Positions 33,072-42,474 of a stretch of DNA of 64,000 nucleotides are shown here, piece by piece. Position 1 is the stretch's first letter. Each line of letters begins with the position of its first letter. Origin of the DNA: Mycobacterium terramassiliense (lineage in GTDB: Bacteria; Actinomycetota; Actinomycetes; Mycobacteriales; Mycobacteriaceae); contig NZ_LT717701.1 in the NCBI RefSeq assembly GCF_900157385.1, forward strand, positions 62,001 through 126,000, given 5' to 3'. The notes below the pieces were generated by a model, which did not search any database, was not told the origin of the DNA, and saw only the letters and a program-made list of their open reading frames with translations. The position numbers and the translations under genes were made by a program.

Positions 33072-34175
33072 CTAACCGGCCGCGGGGGTCCGGGTGACAC
33101 AGGCCGCCGCGACGACCTCGTCGTCGAAGTCGGGCGCGAGCTTGCCGTCGGTGATCAACAGGTCCAGCAGCGCGGTGATGTTCTTGCTGTAGAGCTCGCT
33201 CGCGTGCTCGGGCATCGTCGCCGGCAGGTTCAGCGGCGCGGCGATCGTCACGTCGTGCTTGACCACCGTCTGCCCGGGCTCGGTGAGCTCACAGTTGCCG
33301 CCGGCCTCCCCGGCCAGGTCCACCACCACGCTGCCCGGCTTCATCGCCTCCACGGCGGCGGCGGTCACCAGCCGCGGGGCGGGCTTGCCGGGTACCAGCG
33401 CCGTGGTGATCACCACGTCGAAACCGCTGATCGCCTTCTCCAGCGCCTGCTGCTGCTGGGCACGTTCGTCTTCGGTGAGCTCGCGGGCGTACCCGCCCTC
33501 GCCGGCCGCTGTGATTTTTGAGATGCCCACGTCCAGCCATTGCGCACCCACCGACCGCACCTGATCGGCCACCTCCGGACGCACGTCGTAGCCGGAGGTT
33601 CGCGCGCCCAGTCGTTTGGCCGTGGCGAGCGCCTGCAGCCCGGCGACCCCGACACCGAGCACCAGCACCGAGGCCGGCTTCACGGTGCCCGCCGCCGTCG
33701 TCAGCATCGGGAAAAACCGGGTCGACTCCGAGGCCGCCAGCAGCACCGCCTTGTAGCCGGCCACGTTGGCCTGCGACGACAGCGCGTCCATCACCTGGGC
33801 CCGCGAGATCCGCGGGATGGCCTCCAGCGCGAACGCCTGGACGCCGGCGTCGGTGAGCGCGCCGATCAGGTTGTCGGGATTCCGCGGCGCCAGGAAGCCG
33901 ATCAGCGTCTGCCCGCTGCGCAACCTGCCGACCTCGTCCGCCGTCGGCGGTGCGACTTTGACGACCACGTCGGCGGCCCAGGCGTCGCCGAGACTGGCCC
34001 CCGCTTCGGTGTAAAGCTCGTCGGGAAGCAGCGCGCCTTCGCCCGCACCCGCCTCGACCACCACCGCCACACCGCTGTCGACCAGCGACGCGACCGCCTT
34101 GGGGACCAACGCGACGCGCCGCTCGTCGGTCCCGGACTCGGCGACCACCCCCACCGTCGTCTGCGCATCTGTCAT
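33072..34175 (-). CDS. pntAa: PntAa, NAD-binding subunit of the transhydrogenase
   Basis: A 367-residue cytoplasmic subunit. ESGTDERRVALVPKAV, SSQANVAGYKAVLLAA and the Rossmann loop VLVLGVGVAGLQALATAKRLGA, shown in part by VGVAGLQALATAKRLGA, are characteristic, as is VVVDLAGEAGGNCE. It binds NADH and passes hydride to NADP on PntB. ATG 34175 is the start. Length agrees with the M. tuberculosis subunit (about 366). Confidence 0.95.
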   Translation of the reverse strand: MTDAQTTVGVVAESGTDERRVALVPKAVASLVDSGVAVVVEAGAGEGALLPDELYTEAGASLGDAWAADVVVKVAPPTADEVGRLRSGQTLIGFLAPRNPDNLIGALTDAGVQAFALEAIPRISRAQVMDALSSQANVAGYKAVLLAASESTRFFPMLTTAAGTVKPASVLVLGVGVAGLQALATAKRLGARTSGYDVRPEVADQVRSVGAQWLDVGISKITAAGEGGYARELTEDERAQQQQALEKAISGFDVVITTALVPGKPAPRLVTAAAVEAMKPGSVVVDLAGEAGGNCELTEPGQTVVKHDVTIAAPLNLPATMPEHASELYSKNITALLDLLITDGKLAPDFDDEVVAAACVTRTPAAG

Positions 34176-34231
34176 GGCGCCTACATCCACTTCCTTATGT
34201 CTTTGGCTTGCCGCAGACACCCTAACCGCCG

Positions 34232-34693
34232 CTACCAGAGCGGGATATCTTGCCCGTGCTCCGAGGCCGGGCGGGGGCCGAAGTACCGGCGCTCGGACTC
34301 CTCGATCGGCACATCGTTGATGCTGGCTTCGCGGCGCGCCATCAACCCCGACGGGCTGAACTCCCACAGTTCGTTGCCGTAACTGCGGTACCACTGGCCG
34401 CCGTGATCGTGGCACTCGTACTGGAACCGCACGGCGATGCGGTTGTCGTGGAAATCCCACAGGCTCTTGCGCAGCGAATAGTCGAGTTCGCGCTCCCACT
34501 TGCGGGTCAGGAACGCGACGATCTCGTCGCGGCCGACGACGTGTTCGCCCCGGTTCCGCCAGACGGAGTCGGGCGTGTAGGCGAGGCTGACCCGCTGTGG
34601 ATCGCGGGTGTTCCACGCGTCCTCGGCTGCCTGGACCTTCTGCATCGCCGTTTCGTGGGTGAACGGCGGGAACGGGGGGCGGGATTCGGTCAT
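34232..34693 (-). CDS. DUF1348 / NTF2-like protein
   Basis: A 153-residue protein with the hallmark [17 protein letters not shown], followed by [17 protein letters not shown] and the ending [19 protein letters not shown]1348 is a widespread SnoaL-fold family with no firm biochemical role. ATG 34693 is taken; in-frame starts at 34702 and 34726 are possible. It is the only gene between pntAa and fadE2, where M. tuberculosis has none as I recall. Confidence 0.8.
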   Translation of the reverse strand: MTESRPPFPPFTHETAMQKVQAAEDAWNTRDPQRVSLAYTPDSVWRNRGEHVVGRDEIVAFLTRKWERELDYSLRKSLWDFHDNRIAVRFQYECHDHGGQWYRSYGNELWEFSPSGLMARREASINDVPIEESERRYFGPRPASEHGQDIPLW

Positions 34694-34821
34694 GACGTCC
34701 ATCGTGCTCGACCGGAATCGCGACACATAAACATCTGCGACGACACGCCGCCGCCAGTCGCAACCGTTTATATCTGGCGCCCTGGCGACCTGAAACGACG
34801 CGTCGCGGCGCGTGTCCTATC

Positions 34822-36063
34822 GTGACGGTCATGGACTTCGCGATGTCGGCCAAAGCCAGCGACTACCACAAGCGACTGTCCGACTTCATGATCGAGAACG
34901 TGTTCCCGGCCGAGGCCGCATACGACAAATACCGTCACGAGGCCGGCCCGAACGACCACACCGTTCCGCCGGTCATCGAGGAACTCAAACGCAAGGCCAA
35001 ACAGCAAGGACTGTGGAACCTGTTCCTGCCGGCCGAGTCGGGCCTGACCAACCTCGAATACGCCCCGCTGGCCGAACTGACGGGCTGGAGCCTCGAGATC
35101 GCGCCCGAGGCGCTCAACTGCGCCGCGCCGGACACCGGCAACATGGAAACGCTGCACCTGTTCGCCACCGAGGAGCAGCGCAAGCAGTGGCTGGAGCCGC
35201 TGCTTGCCGGCGAGATTCGCAGCGCCTTCTCGATGACGGAGCCGGCGGTCGCCAGCAGCGACGCCCGCAACATCGAGACCTCCATCCAGCGCGACGGCGC
35301 CGACTACGTCATCAACGGCCGCAAGTGGTGGACGTCCGGGGCGGCCGACCCGCGCTGCAAGATCCTCATCGTGATGGGCCGCACCAACCCGGAGGCGGCC
35401 AGCCACCAGCAGCAGTCGATGGTCTTGGTGCCCATCGACACCCCCGGCGTGACCGTCGTGCGCTCGACCACCGTCTTCGGTTACCAGGACCAGCCCGGGC
35501 ACTGCGAGATCATCTACGACAACGTCCGCGTTCCGGTCACCAACCTGCTCGGCGAGGAGGGTGGGGGCTTCGCGATCGCCCAGGCGCGGCTGGGTCCGGG
35601 CCGCATCCACCACTGCATGCGCGCGCTCGGTGGCGCCGAACGCGCGCTGGCCCTCATGGTGGACCGGGCGAACAACCGGGTGGCGTTCGGCCGCCCGCTG
35701 GCTGAGCAGGGCGTGGTGCGCGAGGCAATCGCCAAGTCCCGCAACGAAATCGACCAAGCGCGGCTGTTGTGCCATAAGGCGGCGTGGACGATCGACCAGC
35801 ACGGCAACAAGGCTGCCCACACGTTGGTCTCGCAGATCAAGGCGGTGGCTCCGCAGGTGGCCTGCGATGTGATCGACCGCGCCATCCAGGTGCACGGCGC
35901 CGCCGGCGTCAGCGAGGACACGGTGCTGGCCCGGTCGTACGGCTGGCACCGAGCCATGCGATTGTTCGACGGTCCCGACGAGGTGCACATGCGGACCATC
36001 GCGCGCGCCGAGATCGGCCGGGAGAAATCCGGGCTCGCCGCGGCGGTTACCGCGCATGGCTGA
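34822..36063 (+). CDS. fadE2: FadE2, acyl-CoA dehydrogenase
   Basis: A 413-residue acyl-CoA dehydrogenase. FSMTEPAVASSDARNI and YVINGRKWWTSGAADPR are the FAD/substrate loops, and the C-terminal IQVHGAAGVSEDTVLARSY carries the family signature. It introduces a double bond into an acyl-CoA. A GTG at 34822 opens the frame; ATG 34831 is equally plausible. The gene overlaps ptpB by eight bases, so they are coupled. Order fadE2-ptpB equals Rv0154c-Rv0153c. Confidence 0.93.
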   Translation: MTVMDFAMSAKASDYHKRLSDFMIENVFPAEAAYDKYRHEAGPNDHTVPPVIEELKRKAKQQGLWNLFLPAESGLTNLEYAPLAELTGWSLEIAPEALNCAAPDTGNMETLHLFATEEQRKQWLEPLLAGEIRSAFSMTEPAVASSDARNIETSIQRDGADYVINGRKWWTSGAADPRCKILIVMGRTNPEAASHQQQSMVLVPIDTPGVTVVRSTTVFGYQDQPGHCEIIYDNVRVPVTNLLGEEGGGFAIAQARLGPGRIHHCMRALGGAERALALMVDRANNRVAFGRPLAEQGVVREAIAKSRNEIDQARLLCHKAAWTIDQHGNKAAHTLVSQIKAVAPQVACDVIDRAIQVHGAAGVSEDTVLARSYGWHRAMRLFDGPDEVHMRTIARAEIGREKSGLAAAVTAHG

Positions 36064-36889
36064 AGCCGTCCAAGAACTGTCCGGCGCGTGGAACTTTCGT
36101 GATGTCGCCGACGGTGTTGCCGCGCTGCGGCCCGGACGGCTGTTCCGTTCCGGCGAGCTGAGCCGTCTCGACGACGAGGGCCGGGCAACGCTGCGGCGGC
36201 TCGGGATCACCGACGTCGCCGACCTGCGCGCGTCGCGCGAGGTTGCCCGGCGCGGCCCGGGGCTGGTGCCCGACGGCGTCGAGATCCACCTGCTGCCGGT
36301 TCCCGATTTGTCCGATCAACCCGACGAGGAGCAGGCCGACGGGGCCGCGCCCCACGAAGAGGCGTTCCAGCGGCTGTTGCGCGGTGAATCGGATGGTTCC
36401 GAGGAGTCGGTGAACGAGACCGCCGTCCGCTTCATGACCGACGAGTACCGCCAATTCCCGACGCGCAACGGGGCGCAGCGCGCGCTGCATCGTGTCGTCA
36501 CGCTGCTGGCCGCCGGGCGCCCGGTGCTCACGCATTGCTTCGCGGGCAAGGACCGCACCGGCTTCGTCATCGCGACGGTGCTGGAGGCCGTCGGCGTCGA
36601 CCGCGACGCCATCGTCGCCGACTTCCTGCGCAGCAACGACGCCGTACCCGAACTGCGGACGCATATCTACGAAATGATCCAGCAGCGCGGCGACACCGAG
36701 CTGACTCCCGAGGTGGTGACCTTCACCGAGGCTCGGTTGTCCGATGGGGTGCTCGGCGTCCGGCCGGATTACCTTGCGGCAGCCCGCCAAACGATCGACG
36801 ACGAATTCGGTTCGCTGGGCGCCTATCTCAAGGATGCCGGCATCACCGAGGCCGACCTCGACCGCCTGCGCGGCGCGCTACTCGGCTGA
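36056..36889 (+). CDS. ptpB: PtpB, protein tyrosine/lipid phosphatase
   Basis: A 277-residue phosphatase. The P-loop HCFAGKDRTG places the nucleophile at C161, and GAWNFRDVADG at the N-terminus and the acidic lid region (residues 84-120) fit PtpB. In M. tuberculosis the enzyme is secreted, dephosphorylates phosphotyrosine and phosphoinositides and interferes with macrophage signalling. No classical signal peptide is present, as in that species. Translationally coupled to fadE2. Confidence 0.94.
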   Translation: MAEAVQELSGAWNFRDVADGVAALRPGRLFRSGELSRLDDEGRATLRRLGITDVADLRASREVARRGPGLVPDGVEIHLLPVPDLSDQPDEEQADGAAPHEEAFQRLLRGESDGSEESVNETAVRFMTDEYRQFPTRNGAQRALHRVVTLLAAGRPVLTHCFAGKDRTGFVIATVLEAVGVDRDAIVADFLRSNDAVPELRTHIYEMIQQRGDTELTPEVVTFTEARLSDGVLGVRPDYLAAARQTIDDEFGSLGAYLKDAGITEADLDRLRGALLG

Positions 36890-37049
36890 GCCGTCCGCGG
36901 CCGACCACGGACGGAATGCTGGCTCGCGAAATCCGTTCGCGCTCAAGGTCGCTCACGACGAGCGAAAGGGTTTGACGCAAACGCGGGACAGGACTGCAGG
37001 CGCACCTTACGCTGACGTGGTCCGTCGTTGTCGGGAAAGGCTGGGGACC

Positions 37050-38708
37050 ATGTCGTATGTGATTGCTGAGCCGCTCGCGCTGGCGTCGGTCGCGACGGAG
37101 ATCGAGGGGATTGGTTCGGCATTCAGTGCCGCGACCGCGGCCGCGGCCGCCCCGACGTCGGGCGTTGCGGCAGCGGCCGGCGACGAGGTGTCGGCGGCCA
37201 TCGCGGACGTCTTCGGCGCCGTCGGCAAGGAATATCAGGCCGTCGTCGCGCAGTTCGAGGCGTTTCACGCTCAGTTCCAGCAGGCGCTGGCGTCCGCGGG
37301 ACTCGCGTACGCGGAAACCGAGTCCGCCATCGCCGACACTCTGGGCCTGGGCGGGGCCGCGCCCGCCGCGCCGCTGCCCGCCGCCACGATTCCGCCGTTC
37401 CCGGCCAACCAGGTCTCGTATTTCATCGGCGGCACCGGTGTCCCCATCCCGTCGCAGTCGTTCGTCACCCGGGCCAACAACCTCTACGTCCGGTCGGTCA
37501 GCACCCTGGAAGCGCTCTACACGCCGGAGCAGTTGTACCCGCTGACCGGCGTGAAAAGCTTGCCCCTGAATCAGTCGGTGGCCGAGGGCGTGACGATTCT
37601 CGACAACACGCTGTACAACACGATCCACGGACAGGGTCAATCGGTCACCGTCTTCGGCATTTCCCAGAGTGCCATCATCTCCTCGCTGGAAATGCAGAAC
37701 CTCGCCAACGGCACGTCCCTGTTCGGTGCGAACCCTCCCAACGTCAACCAGCTCAACTTCGTGCTGACCGGCAACGAGGTAAACCCCAACGGCGGCCTGC
37801 TGTCGCGGTTCCCGAACCTGTCCCTGCCCGCCCTGGGCCTGGACTTCTATCCCGCGATGAACGCCAACACGCCGTACCACGTGGCCAACTACACGCTGGA
37901 ATACGACGGGTTCGCCGACTTCCCGCGCTATCCGATCAATGTGCTTTCCGACCTCAACGCGGTCGCGGGCATCGTGTTCGTCCACACCACCTATCTGGAT
38001 CTCACGCCCACCCAGGTCAACAACGCGATCCAGTTGCCGACGTCTCCGGGTTACACCGGTAACACCACCTACTACATGATTCCCACCGCGGACCTGCCGC
38101 TGCTGAAGCCGCTCGATGCCATACCGGTCATCGGCAAGCCCCTGGTCGATCTGCTGCAACCGGACCTGAAGGTGTTGGTCAATCTGGGCTACGGCCCCGA
38201 CCCCACCCTCGGGTACTCGACGAGCTACGCCGACGTTCCGACGCCGTTCGGCCTGTTTCCGAATGCCAATCCGGGCACCGTCTTCAACGCGCTGGCCGCC
38301 GGCACCCAGCAGGGAATCCACGACTTCTCGCTCGACATGCAGCAGATCGCGTCGCAGCCCCCGGCCCTGCCGCAGTTCACCCTGCCGACCGCACCGGGGC
38401 CGACAACGACGCCGACCAACTTCCCGTCACCGCAGCAGGTCTTCGACACGGTCAACAAGATCGTCTCGACCGACTACGCGGTCGTGCTTCCGACAGCCGA
38501 CATCGGTTACTCCCTCGCCACGGAGTTGCCCTTCTACGACTCCGAGCTTTTCCTGAGCCAGCTCGGGCAGGGCAACCTCATCAACGCCATCGGCTATCCG
38601 ATCGCCGCCGACGTCGGGTTGGGGACGGTGGCGGGCGGCGTCGAATTCCTGACGATCGTTTCGGCGCTCTCGAGCAACGTCACCGACATCCAAAGCCTCA
38701 TTCCCTAA
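37050..38708 (+). CDS. PE family protein with PE-PPE hydrolase domain (PE2/PE1 position, first copy)
   Basis: A 552-residue protein. The PE domain runs MSYVIAEPLALASVATEI to about residue 95 and a proline/alanine linker follows. The PE-PPE domain has the nucleophile in VFGISQSAIISS, the acid in EYDGFADFPRYP and the histidine in VFVHTTYLD. The Tyr of the usual GYSQS is Ile here. A C-terminal extension with a Pro/Thr-rich segment (APGPTTTPTNFPSP) links to a hydrophobic tail. Probably ESX-exported. It follows ptpB by 160 bases. Confidence 0.87.
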   Translation: MSYVIAEPLALASVATEIEGIGSAFSAATAAAAAPTSGVAAAAGDEVSAAIADVFGAVGKEYQAVVAQFEAFHAQFQQALASAGLAYAETESAIADTLGLGGAAPAAPLPAATIPPFPANQVSYFIGGTGVPIPSQSFVTRANNLYVRSVSTLEALYTPEQLYPLTGVKSLPLNQSVAEGVTILDNTLYNTIHGQGQSVTVFGISQSAIISSLEMQNLANGTSLFGANPPNVNQLNFVLTGNEVNPNGGLLSRFPNLSLPALGLDFYPAMNANTPYHVANYTLEYDGFADFPRYPINVLSDLNAVAGIVFVHTTYLDLTPTQVNNAIQLPTSPGYTGNTTYYMIPTADLPLLKPLDAIPVIGKPLVDLLQPDLKVLVNLGYGPDPTLGYSTSYADVPTPFGLFPNANPGTVFNALAAGTQQGIHDFSLDMQQIASQPPALPQFTLPTAPGPTTTPTNFPSPQQVFDTVNKIVSTDYAVVLPTADIGYSLATELPFYDSELFLSQLGQGNLINAIGYPIAADVGLGTVAGGVEFLTIVSALSSNVTDIQSLIP

Positions 38709-38881
38709 CGCGCCCCCGCGCCAGGCGGATTGCCCCAAAGACAACGGCGCAAAATGCCCACAACAAGGCGTGATCGCTCCTAAGCTGACTGCGTGCCGGT
38801 TACGGCGGTGCCCCTGGTCATCGGGTTGGCGGCGTCGGCAGGACCAACACGCGTGCCCCTCTGTTCGGAAGGGAAGAAGCG

Positions 38882-40579
38882 ATGACGAATTTGGTTGCGC
38901 AGCCCGAAATCTTTGCGACGGCCGCACAGGATGCTTCCACAATCGGTTCGGCGATCAACGACGCCCGGGCGGCCGCCGCCGGCTCCACCACAACCGTGAT
39001 GGCCGCGGCCGAAGACGAGGTGTCGGCGATCACCGCGCAGCTCTTCGGCTCGTTCGGTCAGGAATACCAGGCGCTGCTCCAGCAGGCGGCCGCGTTCCAC
39101 GGACAGTTCGTTGCGACACTGGCCGCCGCCGGAAACGCTTACGCCCAGGCCGAGGCCCAGATCGCCGGCACGCTCGGGCTCACCGGCGCGGCGGGCGGCG
39201 TGCCATTCACGGCGCTCACACAGGCGGCGGACCCGGCCGTCGATGCCATTTTGATCATGACGGGCAGCGGCACCGCCAATCCCCCACCGAGCTACATCAC
39301 CAACGTCACCAACCTCTACCTGCAGAACTTCACCAGTGGCCTCACGATCCCGGTGACCACCGCCGAAGGGTTGTACCCCTTCACCGGTGTCAAAGACCTG
39401 ACGTTGGATATCTCCCTTGCCCGCGGCGTCACGTCGCTGAACAACGCGATCACTGGCGTGCTCGGCCCCGCACCCAGCGCAAAAGTCGTTTCCGTTCTCG
39501 GCTATTCGCAGAGCTCGATCATCGCCTCAATGGAAATGCCGAAGCTCCTCGCCCAGGGTTACAACTCGTCCAACGCCTACTTCACCCTGCTGGGTGATCC
39601 GGCCAACCCCAACGGCGGCCTGCTTTCGCGCTTCCCCGGCCTGAGCTTCCCGAGCCTGGGGGTCACCTTCGGCACCTCGACACCCAGCAACGACTTCCCG
39701 ACCACCATTTGGTCGCTCGAATACGATGGCTTCGCCGACTTCCCGCGCTATCCGATCGACATCTTCTCGGACCTCAACGCCCTTGCCGGCATCGTGTTCG
39801 TCCACGGCACCTACCCGCATCTGACGCAGGCGACGCTCAATACCGCCGTCACGCTGGGACAGTCCACGAACCCCTCGATGACGACGTACAACATGATCCC
39901 CACCGAGAACCTGCCGCTGCTGGCGCCGCTGCGTTTACTCCCGGTCATCGGCAACCCGCTCGCGGACCTGATCCAGCCGGACCTGAAGCTCCTCGTCAAC
40001 TGGGGCTACGGCGACCCCAACTTCGGCTGGTCGACCAGCCCGGCCGACATCCAGACTCCGTTCGGATTCCTGCCGCCGCTCAGCGCAACGACCGAATTGG
40101 TGTCGCTCTTCCCCGGCGCCACCGCCCAGGGAGTCAGCGCCTTCAGCAACGACCTGTCGAGCCTGGCGGCCTCGCTTCCCGGAGCCGCCACATCGGGCTT
40201 CGCTCAGCTGGCGTTGCCACCGTCCGCGTCGCTGCCGACCACGCCCACGGGCTTTATCCAGGCCATCGAGTCGGCGAACACCAACATCGTCGGCACGTTG
40301 ACAAGCGATGTCTCGACCGCCTACGCGACCCTGCTCCCGACGGCGGACATCGCGACCGCCGTGGTGGTGACTCTCCCGTCCTACGACGTCAACCTGTTCC
40401 TCGACGGCATCACGCAAGCGATCAACGGCGATCCGGTTGGGGGGCTGATCAACGCGTTCGGCCGTCCGATCGCCGCCGATGTCGGATTGGTCACCCTCGC
40501 AGGCGGTTTCGAGCTCATCAACTTTGTCAACGCGGGTGAGACGATCTTCACCGGGGTACCGAACCCCGGCCCTCAGTGA
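38882..40579 (+). CDS. PE family protein with PE-PPE hydrolase domain (second tandem copy)
   Basis: A 565-residue paralogue of the preceding gene with the same architecture. PE domain MTNLVAQPEIFATAAQDA, nucleophile LGYSQSSIIAS, acid EYDGFADFPRYP, histidine VFVHGTYPH, and a similar hydrophobic C-terminus (FGRPIAADVGLVTLAGGFEL). GAAGGGAAGAAG provides the ribosome site. The pair corresponds to PE1/PE2 of M. tuberculosis; which is which cannot be settled here. Convergent with the quinone oxidoreductase, seven bases away. Confidence 0.87.
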   Translation: MTNLVAQPEIFATAAQDASTIGSAINDARAAAAGSTTTVMAAAEDEVSAITAQLFGSFGQEYQALLQQAAAFHGQFVATLAAAGNAYAQAEAQIAGTLGLTGAAGGVPFTALTQAADPAVDAILIMTGSGTANPPPSYITNVTNLYLQNFTSGLTIPVTTAEGLYPFTGVKDLTLDISLARGVTSLNNAITGVLGPAPSAKVVSVLGYSQSSIIASMEMPKLLAQGYNSSNAYFTLLGDPANPNGGLLSRFPGLSFPSLGVTFGTSTPSNDFPTTIWSLEYDGFADFPRYPIDIFSDLNALAGIVFVHGTYPHLTQATLNTAVTLGQSTNPSMTTYNMIPTENLPLLAPLRLLPVIGNPLADLIQPDLKLLVNWGYGDPNFGWSTSPADIQTPFGFLPPLSATTELVSLFPGATAQGVSAFSNDLSSLAASLPGAATSGFAQLALPPSASLPTTPTGFIQAIESANTNIVGTLTSDVSTAYATLLPTADIATAVVVTLPSYDVNLFLDGITQAINGDPVGGLINAFGRPIAADVGLVTLAGGFELINFVNAGETIFTGVPNPGPQ

Positions 40580-40586
40580 TCGAACG

Positions 40587-41555
40587 CTAGGGCTCCAGAA
40601 CCACCTTGCCGAGCACCCCGCCGTCGGCCAGGCTCTGCAACGCGACCGCGCCCTCAGACAGCGGATAGCGCTGCGGCGGAGGCGGTTTCAGCCCGAGGAA
40701 CACCAACTGGCTCAGCCCCCAGGAAAACAAGGCGGCCGAACCTGGAACCTTGTTCAGGTACTCGCCCCAGGCGACGCCCACCACGCTGACGTTGCGCAGC
40801 AGCAGTCGGTTGACCTTCACCGTCGGAATGCCGCCGGCGGCAAAGCCGATCACCAGCAGCTTGCCGTCGATCGCCAGCACACGAACCGCGTCGTCGAAGG
40901 CCGGGCCGCCGATGGGGTCGACCACGATGTCGACCCCACGGCCCTGGGTGTAGTCACGCACCCGGTCGGCCCAGCCGTCGACCAGCGGCACCACCAGGTC
41001 GGCGCCCAGGGAAGCGACATAGTCCGCCGCGGCCTCGCGGTGCACCACGGCCAGCACCTTGCTCGCCCCCATCGCCTGCGCGACCTGGATCGCCGCCGTG
41101 CCCACCCCGCCGGCGGCGCCCAGCACCAGCACCGTGTCACCCGGCCGCATCGCGGCGCGGCGGGCCAGCGCGAAGTACATGGTGTTGTAGTTGACCAACA
41201 GCGAAACCGCTTCGGCGTCATCGAGTTCCGCCGGGCTGCGCATCACGTTCGGCACCGGTACGGCCACCTGTTCGGCGTAGGCGCCCAGGATGCCGAACGC
41301 CGAAACCCGCTCGCCCACCCGATAACCCGACCCCTCCGGCGCCGAACGCACCACACCCGCGGCTTCCATGCCGGGCACGAACGGCGGGGGCAGCTTCAGC
41401 TGGTACTCGCCCTTGGCCAGCAGCAGGTCGGGAAAACACACGCCGGCGGCGCGGACGTCGATGACGACGTGGTTTCCATCCTCGGGGACGTCTTCGATAT
41501 CGGTGAAGACCAGGCCGTCCGGACCGGACAGCTCTTGCACCACACAGGCTTTCAT
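40587..41555 (-). CDS. NADPH:quinone oxidoreductase, zeta-crystallin-like (Rv0149-like)
   Basis: A 322-residue MDR-family enzyme without zinc ligands. The NADPH loop is VLVLGAAGGVGTAAIQVAQ, and FVPGMEAAGVVRS and GVDIVVDPIGGPAF are typical. It reduces quinones or 2-enones. It lies four bases after the SDR gene, forming the run aldehyde dehydrogenase - SDR - quinone oxidoreductase seen at Rv0147-Rv0149. Confidence 0.9.
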   Translation of the reverse strand: MKACVVQELSGPDGLVFTDIEDVPEDGNHVVIDVRAAGVCFPDLLLAKGEYQLKLPPPFVPGMEAAGVVRSAPEGSGYRVGERVSAFGILGAYAEQVAVPVPNVMRSPAELDDAEAVSLLVNYNTMYFALARRAAMRPGDTVLVLGAAGGVGTAAIQVAQAMGASKVLAVVHREAAADYVASLGADLVVPLVDGWADRVRDYTQGRGVDIVVDPIGGPAFDDAVRVLAIDGKLLVIGFAAGGIPTVKVNRLLLRNVSVVGVAWGEYLNKVPGSAALFSWGLSQLVFLGLKPPPPQRYPLSEGAVALQSLADGGVLGKVVLEP

Positions 41556-41559
41556 GGCC

Positions 41560-42420
41560 CTACAGCTTGAAGCCGGCCTTTTGCGCTGAGGACAGATCCG
41601 TGATCTCGCTCCAGTGCGAGGCGATGTCGTCCACTGACGGAGGCTGGTCGAAGTTGATGCCCTGGTTCTCGAACAGCGCGACCCGCTGCACCTTGCCGCC
41701 GCCGACGACGAAAACCGATGCGCTGTCGGGGCATTCCTCGGTGCACAGGTAGGCCACCACCGGTGCGACGTACTCGGGGGTGAGCTTTTCGAGCACCTCC
41801 TTCGGAAGGATGTCCTCGGTCATCCGGGTCGCCGCGATCGGGGCGACCGCGTTCGCCTTGATGTTGTACTTGGCACCTTCCAGCGCCAGCGTGTTGATCA
41901 GGCCGACCAGGCCAAGCTTGGCCGCCCCGTAGTTGGTCTGCCCGAAGTTGCCGAACAGACCGCTGGTGGAGGTGGCGACGACGACGCGGCCGTAGCTCTG
42001 CTCCCGGAAATGCGGCCAGGCGGCGCGGATCACGTTGTACCCGCCGTAGAGGTGCACCTTCAGCACGGCGTCCCAGTTCTCGGACGTCATCTTGTGAAAG
42101 GTGCCGTCGCGCAGGATCCCGGCGTTGCTCACCACGCCGTGCACGGCGCCGAACTCGTCGATGGCGGTCTTGATCATGTTCTCGGCGCCCTCGGGGTCCG
42201 CGACGCTGTCGTAGTTGGCGGCCGCCCGGCCCCCCGCGTCCTTGATCTCCTTGACCACCTGGTCGGCCATGTTGTGGCCGGCGCCGGTGCCGTCGCGGGA
42301 CCCGCCGAGGTCATTGACGACGACGCTGGCACCCTCACGGGCAAGGGTAAGGGCGTATTCACGGCCCAAGCCCCCACCGGCTCCGGTGACGACGATGACG
42401 CGATCCTGCACTCCAGGCAT
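41560..42420 (-). CDS. SDR, peroxisomal multifunctional-enzyme-like hydroxyacyl-CoA dehydrogenase (Rv0148-like)
   Basis: A 286-residue SDR. VTGAGGGLGREYALTLAREGASVVVNDLGG is given here by its core TGAGGGLGREYAL, and the motif VVNDLGGSRDGTG is typical of the MFE-2/HSD17B4 group. NAGILRD and the YGAAKLGL catalytic site follow. It likely oxidises 3-hydroxyacyl-CoA or a related alcohol. The C-terminal 60 residues extend beyond the SDR core. Same strand as its neighbours, in one operon. Confidence 0.9.
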   Translation of the reverse strand: MPGVQDRVIVVTGAGGGLGREYALTLAREGASVVVNDLGGSRDGTGAGHNMADQVVKEIKDAGGRAAANYDSVADPEGAENMIKTAIDEFGAVHGVVSNAGILRDGTFHKMTSENWDAVLKVHLYGGYNVIRAAWPHFREQSYGRVVVATSTSGLFGNFGQTNYGAAKLGLVGLINTLALEGAKYNIKANAVAPIAATRMTEDILPKEVLEKLTPEYVAPVVAYLCTEECPDSASVFVVGGGKVQRVALFENQGINFDQPPSVDDIASHWSEITDLSSAQKAGFKL

Positions 42421-42474
42421 CAGGTTCCTCTCTCCTGTTCAAAGGACTTGGGTGGTAAGGGAATTGGGGTTGTG

